Assembly (NCBI RefSeq): GCF_947623445.1
Contig: NC_135245.1
Coordinates: forward strand, 69,501-133,500
DNA: 64,000 nucleotides
Source: Clavelina lepadiformis
Lineage: Eukaryota; Chordata; Ascidiacea; Aplousobranchia; Clavelinidae
Direction of reading: 5' to 3'
The notes beneath the pieces were generated by a model. The model was not told where the DNA came from, made no database searches, and worked only from the letters and a program-made list of their open reading frames with translations. Made by a program: the position numbers and the translations under genes. Positions 21,727-34,229 of this stretch are shown piece after piece (positions within the stretch are counted from its first letter, which is position 1; every line of letters begins with the position of its first letter).

Positions 21727-24700
21727 TCAATCCAGAACACAATCCTGAATCCAGAGCAGGAAGGCGTAAACCCCACCTTGTGGGACACAGCGGTCGGAGA
21801 GATTTAAATGAGCTGCGGCCGCTATTGAGTACAAGTCCAAGTTGAATGCCTGAATGCGTGCTGAATTAGAAGTGTGAAAATGTTCTTTCAACAAGAGACT
21901 CGGAATGTGAGCAGTCTCTTACAGCATCCACTGATTAAACAGGATTTGCAACAAAGTAAAACAGTCTGATTGTTTGTTGATCCGATTAAAAAATAGAGGC
22001 CGCGCAAAATGATCAAAAAAACAGTAGCCACGGCTTCTATTCGAAAATATGCAGTAAAAGGCTTCACCATAATTATCTACAAAAGTAAGTTCAAAAGCAC
22101 TCAAGCATTGCATGACCTTGGTACACTTTCTTCCTCTTATAAATGGTGGGAAGGAGACAGGACCACAGGAGTCAAAGAATTTGTCATAAACGGCTTCTTG
22201 CGCCCTGCAACTGAATGTCTGCATCCTGAATCCCCATCCTCATGGGAAATTCAGTGTGCATTTGGCAATTTCCTAATCGATGCCCACCCATCCAAATTGC
22301 TGCACAGAGGAGGCTGGGGTATCACTACCTGCAAACCGGCGTCAAACTTTCCACAAATCAAGAGTAGTAAAATGCACACAGACCATGTTATAACCAATTC
22401 TCTCATCTACAGTAAAGCAATGCATATATTCATATGTAATTTTCATAAGATTACATGTTGACATTTTCAATACAATATTTCCTGGGCGTTTAATTTTGCG
22501 TCAAATACAGACATCGACTGTTGCATGGAACCTTTTAGCAGCAGTGCACAGCAAATGTGAAATTGAGAATGTCAACGCACACAATTTGGGTGACGTTCAC
22601 GTTTGTCACAGCAGAAGAACGTAAGGGTGGGCTTATACCCCAGGTACACAAAAAAAACATATTCTTAGCATGAAAACCTTGGAGGAGGCTAATACGCTGA
22701 AATATACGTTACGCAGCTTGCGACTTGCAAGAAATTGCTTTCAAAATGGATCGATGAATAATTTTTATAATTAAGCAGCTAATCAAATGACCAAATAATC
22801 AAATGTAAAGTATATAATCATATAAAAACGTAAGTGGAGTTATACTCCAGGTAGCCTATGTGTTAAAATTGCCGTCTTGGGGGAAAAGTTGGCAGTGGGA
22901 TCATAAGCCTATGTCAGGCCCAGGTGAATGGTATATATGGGCTAGGCTGAGACGATTAAATGTTCTCGTCAAACTCTTTATAATTTCAATAAAAGAAAGT
23001 TGATACCACTTCAGAAAAGACTATGACAAAGCAAGATCCTTTCCTTCTTTGAAAATCAATACACAATTAGTGTGAAAACAGAACAATACAGAACAGTCGT
23101 TAACAAAAACACTGGCAGAAGTCAGACTCTTTGTAAATCTAGCAAACAGTGTTTAATTGCATTTAACTACAACCAACGATAAGTATAAAATAGCACAATA
23201 GCGGACGTTTATGAAACAGACTTCACCTGAAAAGTGCTTTGAGCTTGTCGATATTAACTTTTTTCTTCTTCTTCAGACTGAACCAGCAGCCAACCCTCCG
23301 CTTCATACCTCCTGTCATTTCCCCACAAAATTTCTATTATTCTATCATTTTTACTTGGAAACCCTAAAAAAGCAACCTTTTCATCATTACAGTGGAATGA
23401 CAAGTATTCGTTTACCATGGCAACAAGTTTCTACCTCAGGTATCCAAATAATTAGAGTAGTTAAGTAGTAGCAGTGAATCCTGTGTATTATATATTGTGG
23501 AAATGCAGATAAACCTGATGTATTCATCGTCAATATTCATCACAGCAGAGTGTGAATGAAAATGACTTCCATGTTTTGTCTGGATCCAAGTTTTTTAAAA
23601 TTGCTCAATAAGATCAAATCTTCTGAGATTTCTTTTTTCAACAACGACTTAATTCAATTATAAACCGAATAACAAAGAGTTCTATAACATCTGAACATGG
23701 CTGGTAGTCCAACAACAAACTCAACTCAATTTCACAAAAGTCATCCACTCGCCACCTCGTGAAACATTCACATGCCTACCTTTATTCTTTGGTGTAATTG
23801 GATATAATAGTTGCCATGACGATTAAATGCTTTTAATCCTACAACAATCTAAACATTTCTGCAGAATAGTGTCTGTCTTGTTCATTGAAATCATACATAA
23901 TATCTGTTTACAAAAAGATCATAAAAGGTATACAAAATAAATCAAGACATTTGTGGGCAATAATTGCAATCAGAATAACATCGCCGTGGGTACCACGCAA
24001 ACTCTTACGCAATTTATGTTGAATGCTTCGGTAATTGTGTGCCATAAATAAAATCAAAGCTGAATGAAATTTTTTCAATATTTTTCGCTAAATTCGCTAG
24101 AAATTAATGCTACTCACTCAAGTAAAATTTTTACAATACAATGCCCTATAGTGGAGAGTGTGGTGCAACACACACATCACTCATCAAAGGTCACACCAAT
24201 TCTTTTATATTCAAGCTGATTCATTACAAATAAACCGTTAATTGAAGCTTTGGTGCACGGCATCAGACATAATTTACGACTTAACATCCACGATTTCTCG
24301 TAGAAAATTGTCCTATTTTCCAGTCTGACCAAAGCCTGGCTTGCAATTTACAAGAGAATTTAAAAGCAACTGCGGTGGGACAGTGGGTCAAAAATTTTCA
24401 CAGTTAAGTGGACCCACTGAAAAACCAGGGTGCGTTACGTGTGAGCTACAGCGTGACCCACAGTCAAGCGGTGTAAATTTCGTTTGACCTCGGAGTGGCA
24501 TGGAGCAAATGCATAGAATGCACCCTGGCTGAACAAAATGCAGGAACCCTAAGTCCCTAACCCTAACCCAAAACCGAGTAACCAGGAGTGGAGCAGCTAA
24601 AGATTTCCGACTGGAAAGTACGGGAGTTTTCGAAAAGAAAGTGTGCGTGCCAAGAAGCAAATTTTTTTGTGATGGCAAGAACTAATAACTTAAAATAAAT

Positions 24701-25396
24701 AAATATACAATAATTATTAATAAAGTAACCAAATATCAAACCTTTGCAAATCAACTCTCATCAATGCTTTGCTTCCTGATAGAATTGAGAAATAGCTTTG
24801 TAATTTGAGCGAAATAAAAGCTAAACTAAGTAGCTTTGGGACTAAGTAGAGCAAGAACCAATGCACACACACAATCAGATCGCTTACAGTGGCCTAAAGA
24901 AGGCTCTAATAATCATAGGGTAGACTAGACAATATGTGAAAAACTTTCTTTGAGGTCAATTAAAACTTCAACAAAATAAATTTTACAGATCGTACAACAA
25001 AGGCTTTTACATGATTATAAGCGTAATCTCATTCTCAACAACATACTTTAAAACAATAACATTTCAAACAGCTTCGCATTTTGCATCAGTGTGCGACGAA
25101 ATTTGGATGTCCAGCACAAAAACTGTAATGTCTCACGAAAGAAACGAACTAGAGAACCTTTTCGCACAATCGTGCATCAATTCCTCCTTCAATATTCGCA
25201 GAGCTATCTTTTCTGTATGTAACTACTTTTCTCTGTTTGGATTTGAATTTTTTAGCGAAGGCAGTGTATGAAAAGAATCAAGTATATATAGCAAAATGCA
25301 TTGTTATCAATAGCAAATCAACATTGCTCAACGTCTATGGAAAAGTATGCTACGATACCGGCTACTTTAAAATATTTACATAACAATTGAAATCAC

Positions 25397-25419
25397 ATAT
25401 ATATATATATATATATATA
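25397..25419. repeat. (AT)n microsatellite
   Basis: Uninterrupted alternating AT of 23 bases, the longest simple repeat noticed in the window. Confidence 0.95.
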
Positions 25420-25964
25420 ACAAAATAAAATATTTTACAAGCACATTTACTTCACTGATCTTACTAACCCATAGTTGCATTGAAACATAATTGAGACGAC
25501 ATGCAAGTGTTGTGATGACGATCTTTTTCATTTAGAATAAATCTTAGTGGTCGGTATGGAAGCAGGCAGAGAAAGCATGCTCGTCAAGTCAGCTTGCATG
25601 TAGCATTGTTTTTTAATTATATCCTATCGAATTTCCATTATTTTGTTCGGCTTTTTAAAGTATCCCGCAACTTCTCGTCACACCGATCACTTTCTCGTTT
25701 GCTACTCATCCTACTCAGACTTAGTCGTCCGCATTTATACTTTGGAAAAAATGTATTCTTTAGTTGAAAAATAGGCTTTATTTCAATCCTTACACTGCTG
25801 GCTTAGTAATTTAATCAAAAGAAGTGAGAGTTTAGGTCAGGGGGGATAAGTTTTAGGTTAATTTACGCTTTGGAAAAATTAGTAGGCTTACGCGGTTCTA
25901 AATTGAAATTAGCATACATCTCAATTCACTGACTAACGTAATCCTAACGTAATTTTCGTAGCCT

Positions 25965-26025
25965 ACTTTGGTAAACGGCGCCAGTAAAATAAGTGCTTTC
26001 TTCACTGGTCGCCATTTACCAAAGT
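25965..26025. repeat. Long inverted repeat able to form a hairpin
   Basis: ACTTTGGTAAACGGCG followed by CCAGT is mirrored downstream by CACTGG then TCGCCATTTACCAAAGT. The arms are about 22 bp with one mismatch and one bulge, and the loop is under 20 bases. It could be a tiny palindromic mobile element, a cruciform or a transcribed hairpin. Confidence 0.6.
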
Positions 26026-27072
26026 AAGAAAACACAAACTGTGTAACCGGAGACTAGCTAGCCGTTTACAGAAGTAGCTTTACCCAAATTCAGTAACCGG
26101 TTGTCAGTGAACTAGACGCTGCCTTGTTTTAGAGACAACGGTTTCCAGCACTAGCCTAGTTTTGCAGTACAAATTGCAGCAAAATGTTGCATCATTTTTA
26201 TTGCATACACCGGTTTGCCCTGGTGTGCGGTGCCGTACTAGAAAAAAACCTCGATTGTGCTTTTTCCATTAATCATTTCAATCATTTTATTTTTCGCCAA
26301 AAGCACGGCGGGGACGAAAAATCAAGTCAGTTTTTACTAGCACGCGCCAATGAACAGGAAAAAGTGGCAAAGCCGAAAAGGCTTAAAATGTGTTCAACGG
26401 AAGTAACGTTGATATTTGCTGTAATTAGTTAAATCCATAAAACATAAGTTGAAAAAGCGAAAATCGAGCAAACGAGCAGGTGGTGTGTTCAAGCAACTGA
26501 TGAATGAAAATAGCTTCAGTTCTGTACATCAGTGGATGGAAAAATGTTCTATAGCCTACTCTGTAGTCTGGTTAACACTTAAGTCCACAACAAAAAAATG
26601 ACCTCAGAGGCTATCTGCAGCATAAACAAGGACCACTTGACCAACTTCAATAGAAAGAAAGTACGCAGGGTATAGTCTTTGTCTGCATTACAATATGCGC
26701 TAGGCCTACATTCGCTGGCTGGAAAACTACGGTACCAGTTATGGTCTTCCTCGCTGCGGAACGAAATACGAATCCCTGGAATCTGGTTTGTGCCACACCT
26801 GAAATAACCAAGCGAACAAATTCGGTCAGCGTAATGTATACATAGACATCCTTTAAATACATATAACTACTAGCATAACGATATTGTGGTGTAGTGTCAA
26901 CTCCAGCATTTAAAGTGTATTAATAAATTCGATGTTTAAACTTGGCTGCTCTTCAATAGACCTACTTTTACTCCGACCACTTTCGACTTGTACATCATTA
27001 TCTTCAAAATTAACTTGGACTTCAAAGGATCATGAATGCAGTGATAATCCAAGCATAAGCCGTTAGTCAGAG

Positions 27073-27703
27073 TGTGACAACCGAATCGCAACCACGTGAT
27101 TTTATGTTACGACAGAAGCCTACGTGTGGAACACATATGCATCGGAAATGATCATGTGAAGACCGCGTGATCAGAAACAGAGAGAAAAGATCTTACCTCG
27201 ATTGAACTGGTACAATGATTGGTAAACACATACGTTTGAAGTCAACAACACGATGAACAGAAGAAGGATTTATGTATCACAAAGAAGTTACGTCACCATA
27301 TAAACGAGGCATTCCATTCTCAAGACAGACAGATAGAGGAGAAATGAAACGTTAATTTCATACCGTAAAACAAATGTATTCAAAGCAAACGTCATTATTA
27401 CGATCGGGCGACTGGAAGTTATAAATAAAAAGTGTATTCTGTTTGCTGCTGTTGTATATATTTCCTTGCAGGCGATTAAATCAATGAGTAAGTGTGCGCT
27501 AAATTATATTTACATATTGATGTAAGCGGAACCACCAAACTTCACGGTTAGAAGAGAAAGAGACTCATCAGTCGACAAAAAGGATAGCTAAATCCACGAC
27601 AGCTATCTATTGTGACGTTTAATGGACTTTGCTTAAGTCGTAACGAGTCACGGTGACGTCATAATTACGTCAAATACGACTAGGCAACAAACTCAAAGCG
27701 TCA
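27073..27703 (+). mobile_element. Solo LTR of the same Ty3/gypsy family
   Basis: The segment runs TGTGAC...GCGTCA and aligns along its length with the LTRs of the full element at 33,211-41,456, in the opposite orientation (sense on plus). It is about 630 bp against 685 bp and visibly diverged, so it is much older or from a sister lineage. No gag, pol or primer-binding site follows. No exact target duplication was found. Most likely it was left by LTR-LTR recombination. Confidence 0.85.
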
Positions 27704-30226
27704 TAAGAGCACTAAAAAGGTGTCCTACTTTACGTACTCACACATTGCAAGCTATGTCAGGAAAATTTTTGTGCAGCTAACACTTTGCCTTCATATTTCA
27801 AGGATCAACAAACAACGATGCGGTACTTGCAAATGGTGTTTACAATAGCGAAATTGTCTAAACCTCAGCAAGAAGAGAAAATGAAATTGAAGTTGCCATA
27901 GTAACGCAACTGGAAATAAAACTGGCTTCGCATTTGATCTTTGCTAGTTTAAATCTTACGTAACTTGCGCTAGAAAGGAAAAGTTGAACTTTCACGTGAC
28001 ATTTCAAGATTGCTAAACGTGTCATATTTTTTTCATAATTGGGGTTACAAATGCTTACACATAAACGAATATGGACTCTGGTACAGATTGTTTCATAAAA
28101 GGTTTACTTTCAAAAAGTTTGTAAGCTACCAACTAAATGAGAACAAATGACTAAATCCCCAGCCACAAACAACTTGGGCTGTATATCACGTGCTGATGAG
28201 ATTTTCGTGATATTAAAGTGCGCGAATCGTCATCAAAAAGGTGGAAAAGCACTGCCCTTGAGTATAAAGCTTGTTAACTTTGACAGCTGAACTGTCGCTG
28301 AAGAGTTATTAACCTGTGTGCGTGCGCACACACGCAATCACTAAACGTTTATTTAAGTGATTACTAAGTTGTTATTTCGCCTTATTTTGATCATGCAGTC
28401 TTTCGTTAAAGGTACGCGGTTATAGGTTAGGATAATTAGTGTGCAAAAAAATTATTTTACCTATTTAAGGTTTTATTGGAGTTAGATTTAGATTAGAAGG
28501 TAGATTTAGGTTAAGGTTAGGTTACTATAAGTTATAAAATTTAAGTTGGGTTAACAAGTAAGAGACAGTAAAAAACAGTTTCGAAAGAAAGATTTTTCCC
28601 CGGTGAAATAGTGGCAGAAATCATCATTAAAATACAGTCGTAGCTGCCCACAGCGCAGCTACAATTAATTAGTCATAATTTAACAATTGCGAGTTACAAA
28701 GCTTGCGCTGTAATAATGGATTAATGATCGTGTTAGGCGGGTTCAATCAGTTGCTTAGTGCCAACGTTTTTCCGGAACAATTTGTCAGGATATTATACAT
28801 TGCAATGGAAGACATTGCGTGCAGAGTTGAAGTTTTCGTGATAACGCGGTGGACCATTGTTAATTATAAGATAATATTTTTGCTTCAATCAAAGCAGGAT
28901 TTGTAGTGCCGCCCTTCCCAGTGAATCGTTGAAGATGGCAACCACAAAAGAACTTGTTATTTTCAAGCAGAAAAGAGAAAACATTTTCTTTTACGAGAAA
29001 TGTGTGGTCGCCATCATTATCAATGCACGTTGATGACGGTAGTTTTAATTGCACAAAATAATTCTTAAAATTATAAAGTGTAGCCCAATTAAAAAGAGTA
29101 TTGAATGGTCCGTGTTTTGTATCGATGCTGTAATGGGTTTTTGATGAAAATACACGCAATCGAGTACAAGTTGATTAAACATTTAGCTTGAGTCTGCCTC
29201 CAATTTTCGAAATCCATCGCTGAACAATAAATACTGCGTAAGTTATGATGCAGGATTTACAGAAGTTAAGATAAATATTTATTAGTATTTTTCCTGTTTT
29301 TTATTATTTTTTACTAAAAGAATTTCGCAAGATATAAAACACGTGGTTTTGTTTTGTGTCAACTGTGGTTTTCCAAAAACCGGGCATTCCATCTGGGTTT
29401 GATTTTTGATGGCTCTGCTAAAGTTCAACGCAGGGTCTCTCGTTCGTCGGTTGTTGTAAGCACGTCATATCCTGCTACAAGTTTAGCTTATACTTGACAC
29501 TATATACTTGACTAATTTACTTTGCTTATGCACTATATACTTTAGCATCAAACGCAAAAAATGAACAACATAATAACAATTGCAACATATAGTAGAGTCT
29601 CCCCTATCATCCTTATATGTTGAAGAAAATCGCTACTAAGCAGTAAAACAAACCACGCTTTTTATGCTAGTGCTTGATGGTGCAGCGAGAGCTGATATTA
29701 TCAAATTCTTGGACAGGTAGCGGCAGGAGCATGGCGAGGTTATGTTCCTTGCTTGTTATAGATAGATTGAGGTAGGCCTATATATCACTCCTGACTCCAA
29801 AGGCTGGTGTTAAAATCCTTGCTTATATATTAATTAATACGTAAGCCCATCTGTGATTTATTGGAGACTAATGCCTCGAGAGCTCAAAACGTGGAATAGT
29901 AGAAAGTTAGAACAAATAGTAAACGTTCACACAGCAGCTAAAATATGTAGTTTTTACACAAAACGCAAACAATTTCAGAGCGCCAACCAGTGACAAAATG
30001 ATAATTTTTTGTTGGCCGCTATTGGAGTACGTTACGCAAGAAAAGTGTGCAAAAGGAAAACTTTTTACGCATGTAAAATCATGAATTGCGACTGTGAAAC
30101 TGTGTGTGTCCAGTCCTTTGCTAGAAATAACAAATACTCTTGTCCTTGTGGAATGGAATTTTACTTTAACATAGACATTGGAATTAAAAAGTCATAGCTA
30201 TATTTTAGTCATCATATAGATCACAA
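27704..30226. other. No host gene seen; contains a dispersed repeat
   Basis: AT-rich sequence with one copy of a repeat shared with 53.4-53.6 kb. A 99-codon minus-strand frame (28,860-29,159) and a Cys-rich plus frame (30,009-30,197) were not assignable. The latter could be leftover 5' sequence of the LINE that starts at 30,227. Confidence 0.4.
28415..28625 (+). repeat. Dispersed repeat, copy A
   Basis: Shares a long stretch, including TTTTATTGGAGTTA, ATTAGAAGGTAGATTTAGG and GGTGAAATAGTGG, with the reverse complement of 53,390-53,585. Copies differ by scattered substitutions. No terminal repeats or coding content are visible. Confidence 0.65.
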
Positions 30227-33204
30227 ATGGCTTCCTTCAAAATTGCTTCCTTTAATGTTTGCAGACTGCAATGTCCATCCAAAAGAAAATCTATGTTTCA
30301 TTTTTTGAAATGCAGGAAGCATAATATCATATTATTGCAAGAAACACATAGCTTAGTTGACAATGAATAGCTCTGGAAACTAGAAAGGATCGGCAAAATG
30401 TTCTGGGCGCGTGGGCTGACCAACTCCAAACGAATGTGTTCAATGTTCTCTAAAGATCTTTCTTACACGTGCGTTGAGATTCTATCAGATAACTTCGGAA
30501 GATACAAAATTTTGGAAGTAAGTATTGACGATATCTAAATTATTTTGTTTAATGTTTACGGATCAAATAACAATGTACCTGAGTTGTATGAAGAACTGTT
30601 TGCACAATTAAATGGTATAAGTTTAAACAATTGCGTAATAGGCGGTGATTTTAAGCGATGAACCAGATAAAGACGGGGCGGTCGCCATCCGAATAAACCA
30701 GCGCAGGTATGCGTGGTCAACCACATGCAATCTTTGTTGCTTTGTGATGCTTTCAGGGCTAAAACCCCAAATTAAAAAAAATTACAAAAACGACCGAACA
30801 CATCAACAAGGTCAGATTTTTTTGATCTGCAGCACCTGCTGCCAAAAGTCACAATAACTGACGTTGTACCAGGCGTTAAATCGATCATCGCGTCGTGACG
30901 TGATACATCGCTATGGAGCCAGTACCTAGAGGTAATGGTCACTGGAAAATGAACAGTTCACTTTTACAAGACCAATCGTACGTGGAATTTTTGAAAAAGG
31001 AAATAACAAACTTTAATGAAGACGATGCCACAGGAGAAATCGATCCACACGTTTTGTGGGATACTTTAAAATGTGTAATTCGTGGAGTTACGACTCAATA
31101 CAGTTCTCGCAAAAAGAAATGTATTTCACAAGCTCAAATCCGCCTGGAGAGAGACTTAAAGACTCTCGATAAAGAATTTCTCTAACCAGAGGGTAATAAA
31201 GATTCCATCTTACAACAAGTTACCATAAAGTAACAACAACTAGACGCTCTGTTGGAACGGTGTCCCAATGCTGCGATAGTTCGAAGTGAGGTCAAGCTAG
31301 TGGTCTGAATTCGAGGAAAAATAGGAAATATTTTTTAAACTTAGAGAAGCGTCATGCAGACGAAAATAAGATAACTTTTCTAAACTCTGATGGAAACATT
31401 TTAACCGACTAAAGTATTATATTACAAGAGTTAAGAAAGTTCTATAGGTATCGCCAAACAACCAAAAACTGTTTATTATGAATTTTCAGACTAGTTTAAA
31501 CAAAATGTCTACCTTACTAAACCTTTGGTCATGTAGGGGCTTGACGTTGATAGGGAAAATTATTATTCTTTAAACATTGGTAATTCCAACTTTAACTTAC
31601 AAAGCAAGTGCACTTCTTATTAATCTTCCGGCCAACTTTATGAAGAAAGTTAAAGCCTTGTTGTACCGCTTTATCTAGGGTTACAAATGGTAACGAATCA
31701 AACGCGAAACTCTGTGCACTAGTTATGCTGAAGGCGGTGCAAACACGATTGATATCGATTAGAATCGATGCATATATAAACGCATTAGAAATAAAATGGA
31801 TTAAGCTACTAATTGACTCTAGTTACCAGTCTTCATGGAAAAAACTTAAAAACCTTTTTTCAGAGACTCGTTGCTTTCATGCCTCCTACGGTCCACGGTT
31901 AACATGGAAACGAAGTTGCCTAAAACTGTTTTGTCACAACGCTCTTTGAAGCCTTTGGTAAGCGCATGGCGTGCATTTGCGTCAGAAGAAATAAAGTTGC
32001 TCAACCCACAAACCAAACCGCTTTTCTTCAATAAACTAGTTAAGTATAAAAAGAAGTCATGCTACGTTTCCACTATGGCTCATGAAGGTATCACAGGATA
32101 CTACCAACTAATTGACATAAACGGTGATTATGTAAATTTTGACAAGCTTATGATTGACCGTCACATTGTACCTAACAATCAACTATTCGTCGAATACGTC
32201 AAACTTAAATCTGCAATCCCAGATGAGTGGGACGAAACTTCGCGACAAAACGACCACATCAAAACCCGTTAGAATCTTGAAAACAATGCGTTGTCCTCCA
32301 TGATAAAACATTAAAACGCAGCTACGAGTATATTTTTCAGCGAAAAGCTACGATTGTCAATATTATACAAAAACAATGGGAAAAAGAAATAGGAATTGAC
32401 ATACCCGAGACAACATGGAAAGAGTTATACTGAGTCTGTAATGAAATGGTTGTATGTCGTACCTTATCCTGTAAGGGCGACCAAATCACTACAATGTTTG
32501 TCTGTTGAATTGTTTAATGTCCTCGATGTAAATGAGTCTCAAGGTCGTTGTCTGCTTTTCTTAATCTTAGAATTAATTGTACACCTCGACAAGTATATAT
32601 TCTGATTATATTGAAGCTTCTTTGAACGAATAAATCAAGATAAAACATTGTGACAGCAACAGCATAAAGACATGTTGCGGCGTTGAACGTAATAGCAAAA
32701 AGAGACTAATAACTCTTAAAGCACACACAGTAAGCACGAAGCAATCGATTACGTCACGCAGTGTTATGCTTCGCTGATTCGATAGACGAGAATTCTATGT
32801 CGTACACAATCTTATATTACATTAATTCATAATATTATCACAAGTCCATTACAACTCAACAATTGAGAAAAATTACGTTCATTTCAAATTAAAGTTAACC
32901 TTAAAGCCATTGTTTCCAACCAGGCGCTGTTTGCGTTTGGAGCATTAGACTCTGAGCTATGCATTTTCTGTACAAATAATGTTGAAACTGTACTACGCAT
33001 ATTTATTAAATGCTCTGTGATAATAAGGGCATATTATAGTATACAGATCGAATGCTGTGTAGAATTCCGTTTTCGGAAATCTGCTTTGCGAGGCATTGCA
33101 TTGCGTGCAAATGACTTCCTGTTTTCCGTTTTAAATCGTGGCATAAATGTCGAACATGTGTTTCCTGCGTGTATTATTATTCACAGTTGTTCAATGCATA
33201 CAGT
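30227..33204 (+). pseudogene. L1/Tx1-like LINE ORF2 remnant lacking the RT core
   Basis: ATG at 30,227 opens an apurinic-type endonuclease start (KIASFNVCRL, then NIILLQETHS, then VIGGDF near 30,650). A conserved GHWKMNSSLL segment follows at about 30,940, then KYFLNLEKRHA near 31,340. The sequence then jumps to post-RT LINE sequence: RGLTLIGKIIIL, YKASALLINLP and ALEIKWIKLLIDS near 31,540-31,830, and the C-terminal region up to a CIFCTNNVETV-like zinc block near 32,960. The reverse-transcriptase palm with its FADD-type motif is absent, an internal deletion of roughly 1 kb. Many stops and shifts occur, so the copy is dead and old. Its downstream side abuts the gypsy insertion at 33,211. Confidence 0.8.
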
Positions 33205-33210
33205 CTACTA

Positions 33211-33895
33211 TGACGCTTTGATTTGTTGCCTAGTCGTATTTGACGTAATTATGACGTCACTGTGACTCGTTACGACTTAAGCAAAGTCCATTAAACGTCA
33301 CAATAGATAGCTGTCGTGGATTTAGCTATCTTTTTGTCTACTGATGAGTCTCTTTCCCTTCTAACCGTGAAGTTTGGTGGTTCCGCTTACATCAATAAAT
33401 AAATGCAATTTAGCGCACACTTACTCATTGATTTAATCGCCTGCAAGGAAATATATACAACAGCAGCAAACAGAATACACTTTTTATTTATAACTTCCAG
33501 TCGCCCGATCGTAGTAATGACGTTTGCTTTTAATACATTCGTTTTACAGTATAAAAAATAACTTTTCATTTCTCCTCTATCTGTCTCTCTCTCTCTATAT
33601 CCCTAAAAAATGAAATTCATCGCTTATTTATATGATGACGTAAATTGTTTGTGATGCATAAATCCTTCTTCTGTTCATTGTTGTTGACTTCGAAATTTCC
33701 ACCATCTTGGCTAATTTTGGCCTCTCAATTCCCACGTGTGTATTTACCAATCGTTGCACCAGTTCAATCGAGGTAAGATCTTTTTCTTCGCTTCTGATCA
33801 CGCAGTCTTCACATGATCATTTCCAATGCAGATGTTTTCCACACGTAGACTTATGACGTAACATATAATCACGTGGTTGTGGTTTGGTTGTCACA
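33211..33895 (-). repeat. 3' LTR of the gypsy element
   Basis: 685 bp, essentially identical to the copy at 40,772-41,456. It contains a TC microsatellite run and several CGTCA/TGACG motifs. A purine-rich tract (complement of CTCTCCACCC at 33,899-33,908) lies immediately upstream in element orientation and is the likely second-strand primer. Confidence 0.93.
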
Positions 33896-34229
33896 TAACT
33901 CTCCACCCGAGACCGGAACGTGACGTAGGAACGTTTTTGCAGAGGGAGCGGGCGACCGAAGCAAAAAGTCGAAAGAAACAATGAATGGCACAAGAGAAGA
34001 AACATCGCTCTGGAATCAGGATTCCTTCACGATGTAGGCGAACATTTAGGATACAATGTCTGAAACTCAAAAGCATATCGATTAATAATATCACAAGCAC
34101 AAGCAGATAATTATAGGTATAATACATAAGTGGAATATGTTTAAAGTAATAAGACACGACATGATACATATTTGTCGAGTAACGTGAGCTGAGATCACAG
34201 CAATATACAAGCATAAGCAAAAGTTTGTT

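Larger units (their letters stand above)
21727..27072. other. Long stretch without a recognised gene
   Basis: Over 5 kb of AT-rich sequence. A frame at 22,009-22,461 (plus) and the overlapping one at 21,919-22,224 (minus) both look moderately coding-like, but neither matches a family and at most one can be real. Other content is a short CCCTAACCCTAACCC telomere-like run near 24,555, an AT microsatellite at 25,397 and a hairpin at 25,965. Undetected 5' exons of ITPK1 could lie here. Confidence 0.4.

Noticed and set aside
22009-22461. 150-codon plus-strand frame, and an overlapping minus-strand frame with several cysteines
   Set aside because: Neither matches a family; both cannot be coding and no splice links support either.
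28860-29159. Possible leucine-rich-repeat C-terminal cap (CGCHLQRF)
   Set aside because: A single short resemblance without leucine-rich repeats upstream.
33387-33569. 60-codon frame in both gypsy LTRs
   Set aside because: Lies wholly inside the LTR with no domain; present twice only because the LTRs are duplicated.
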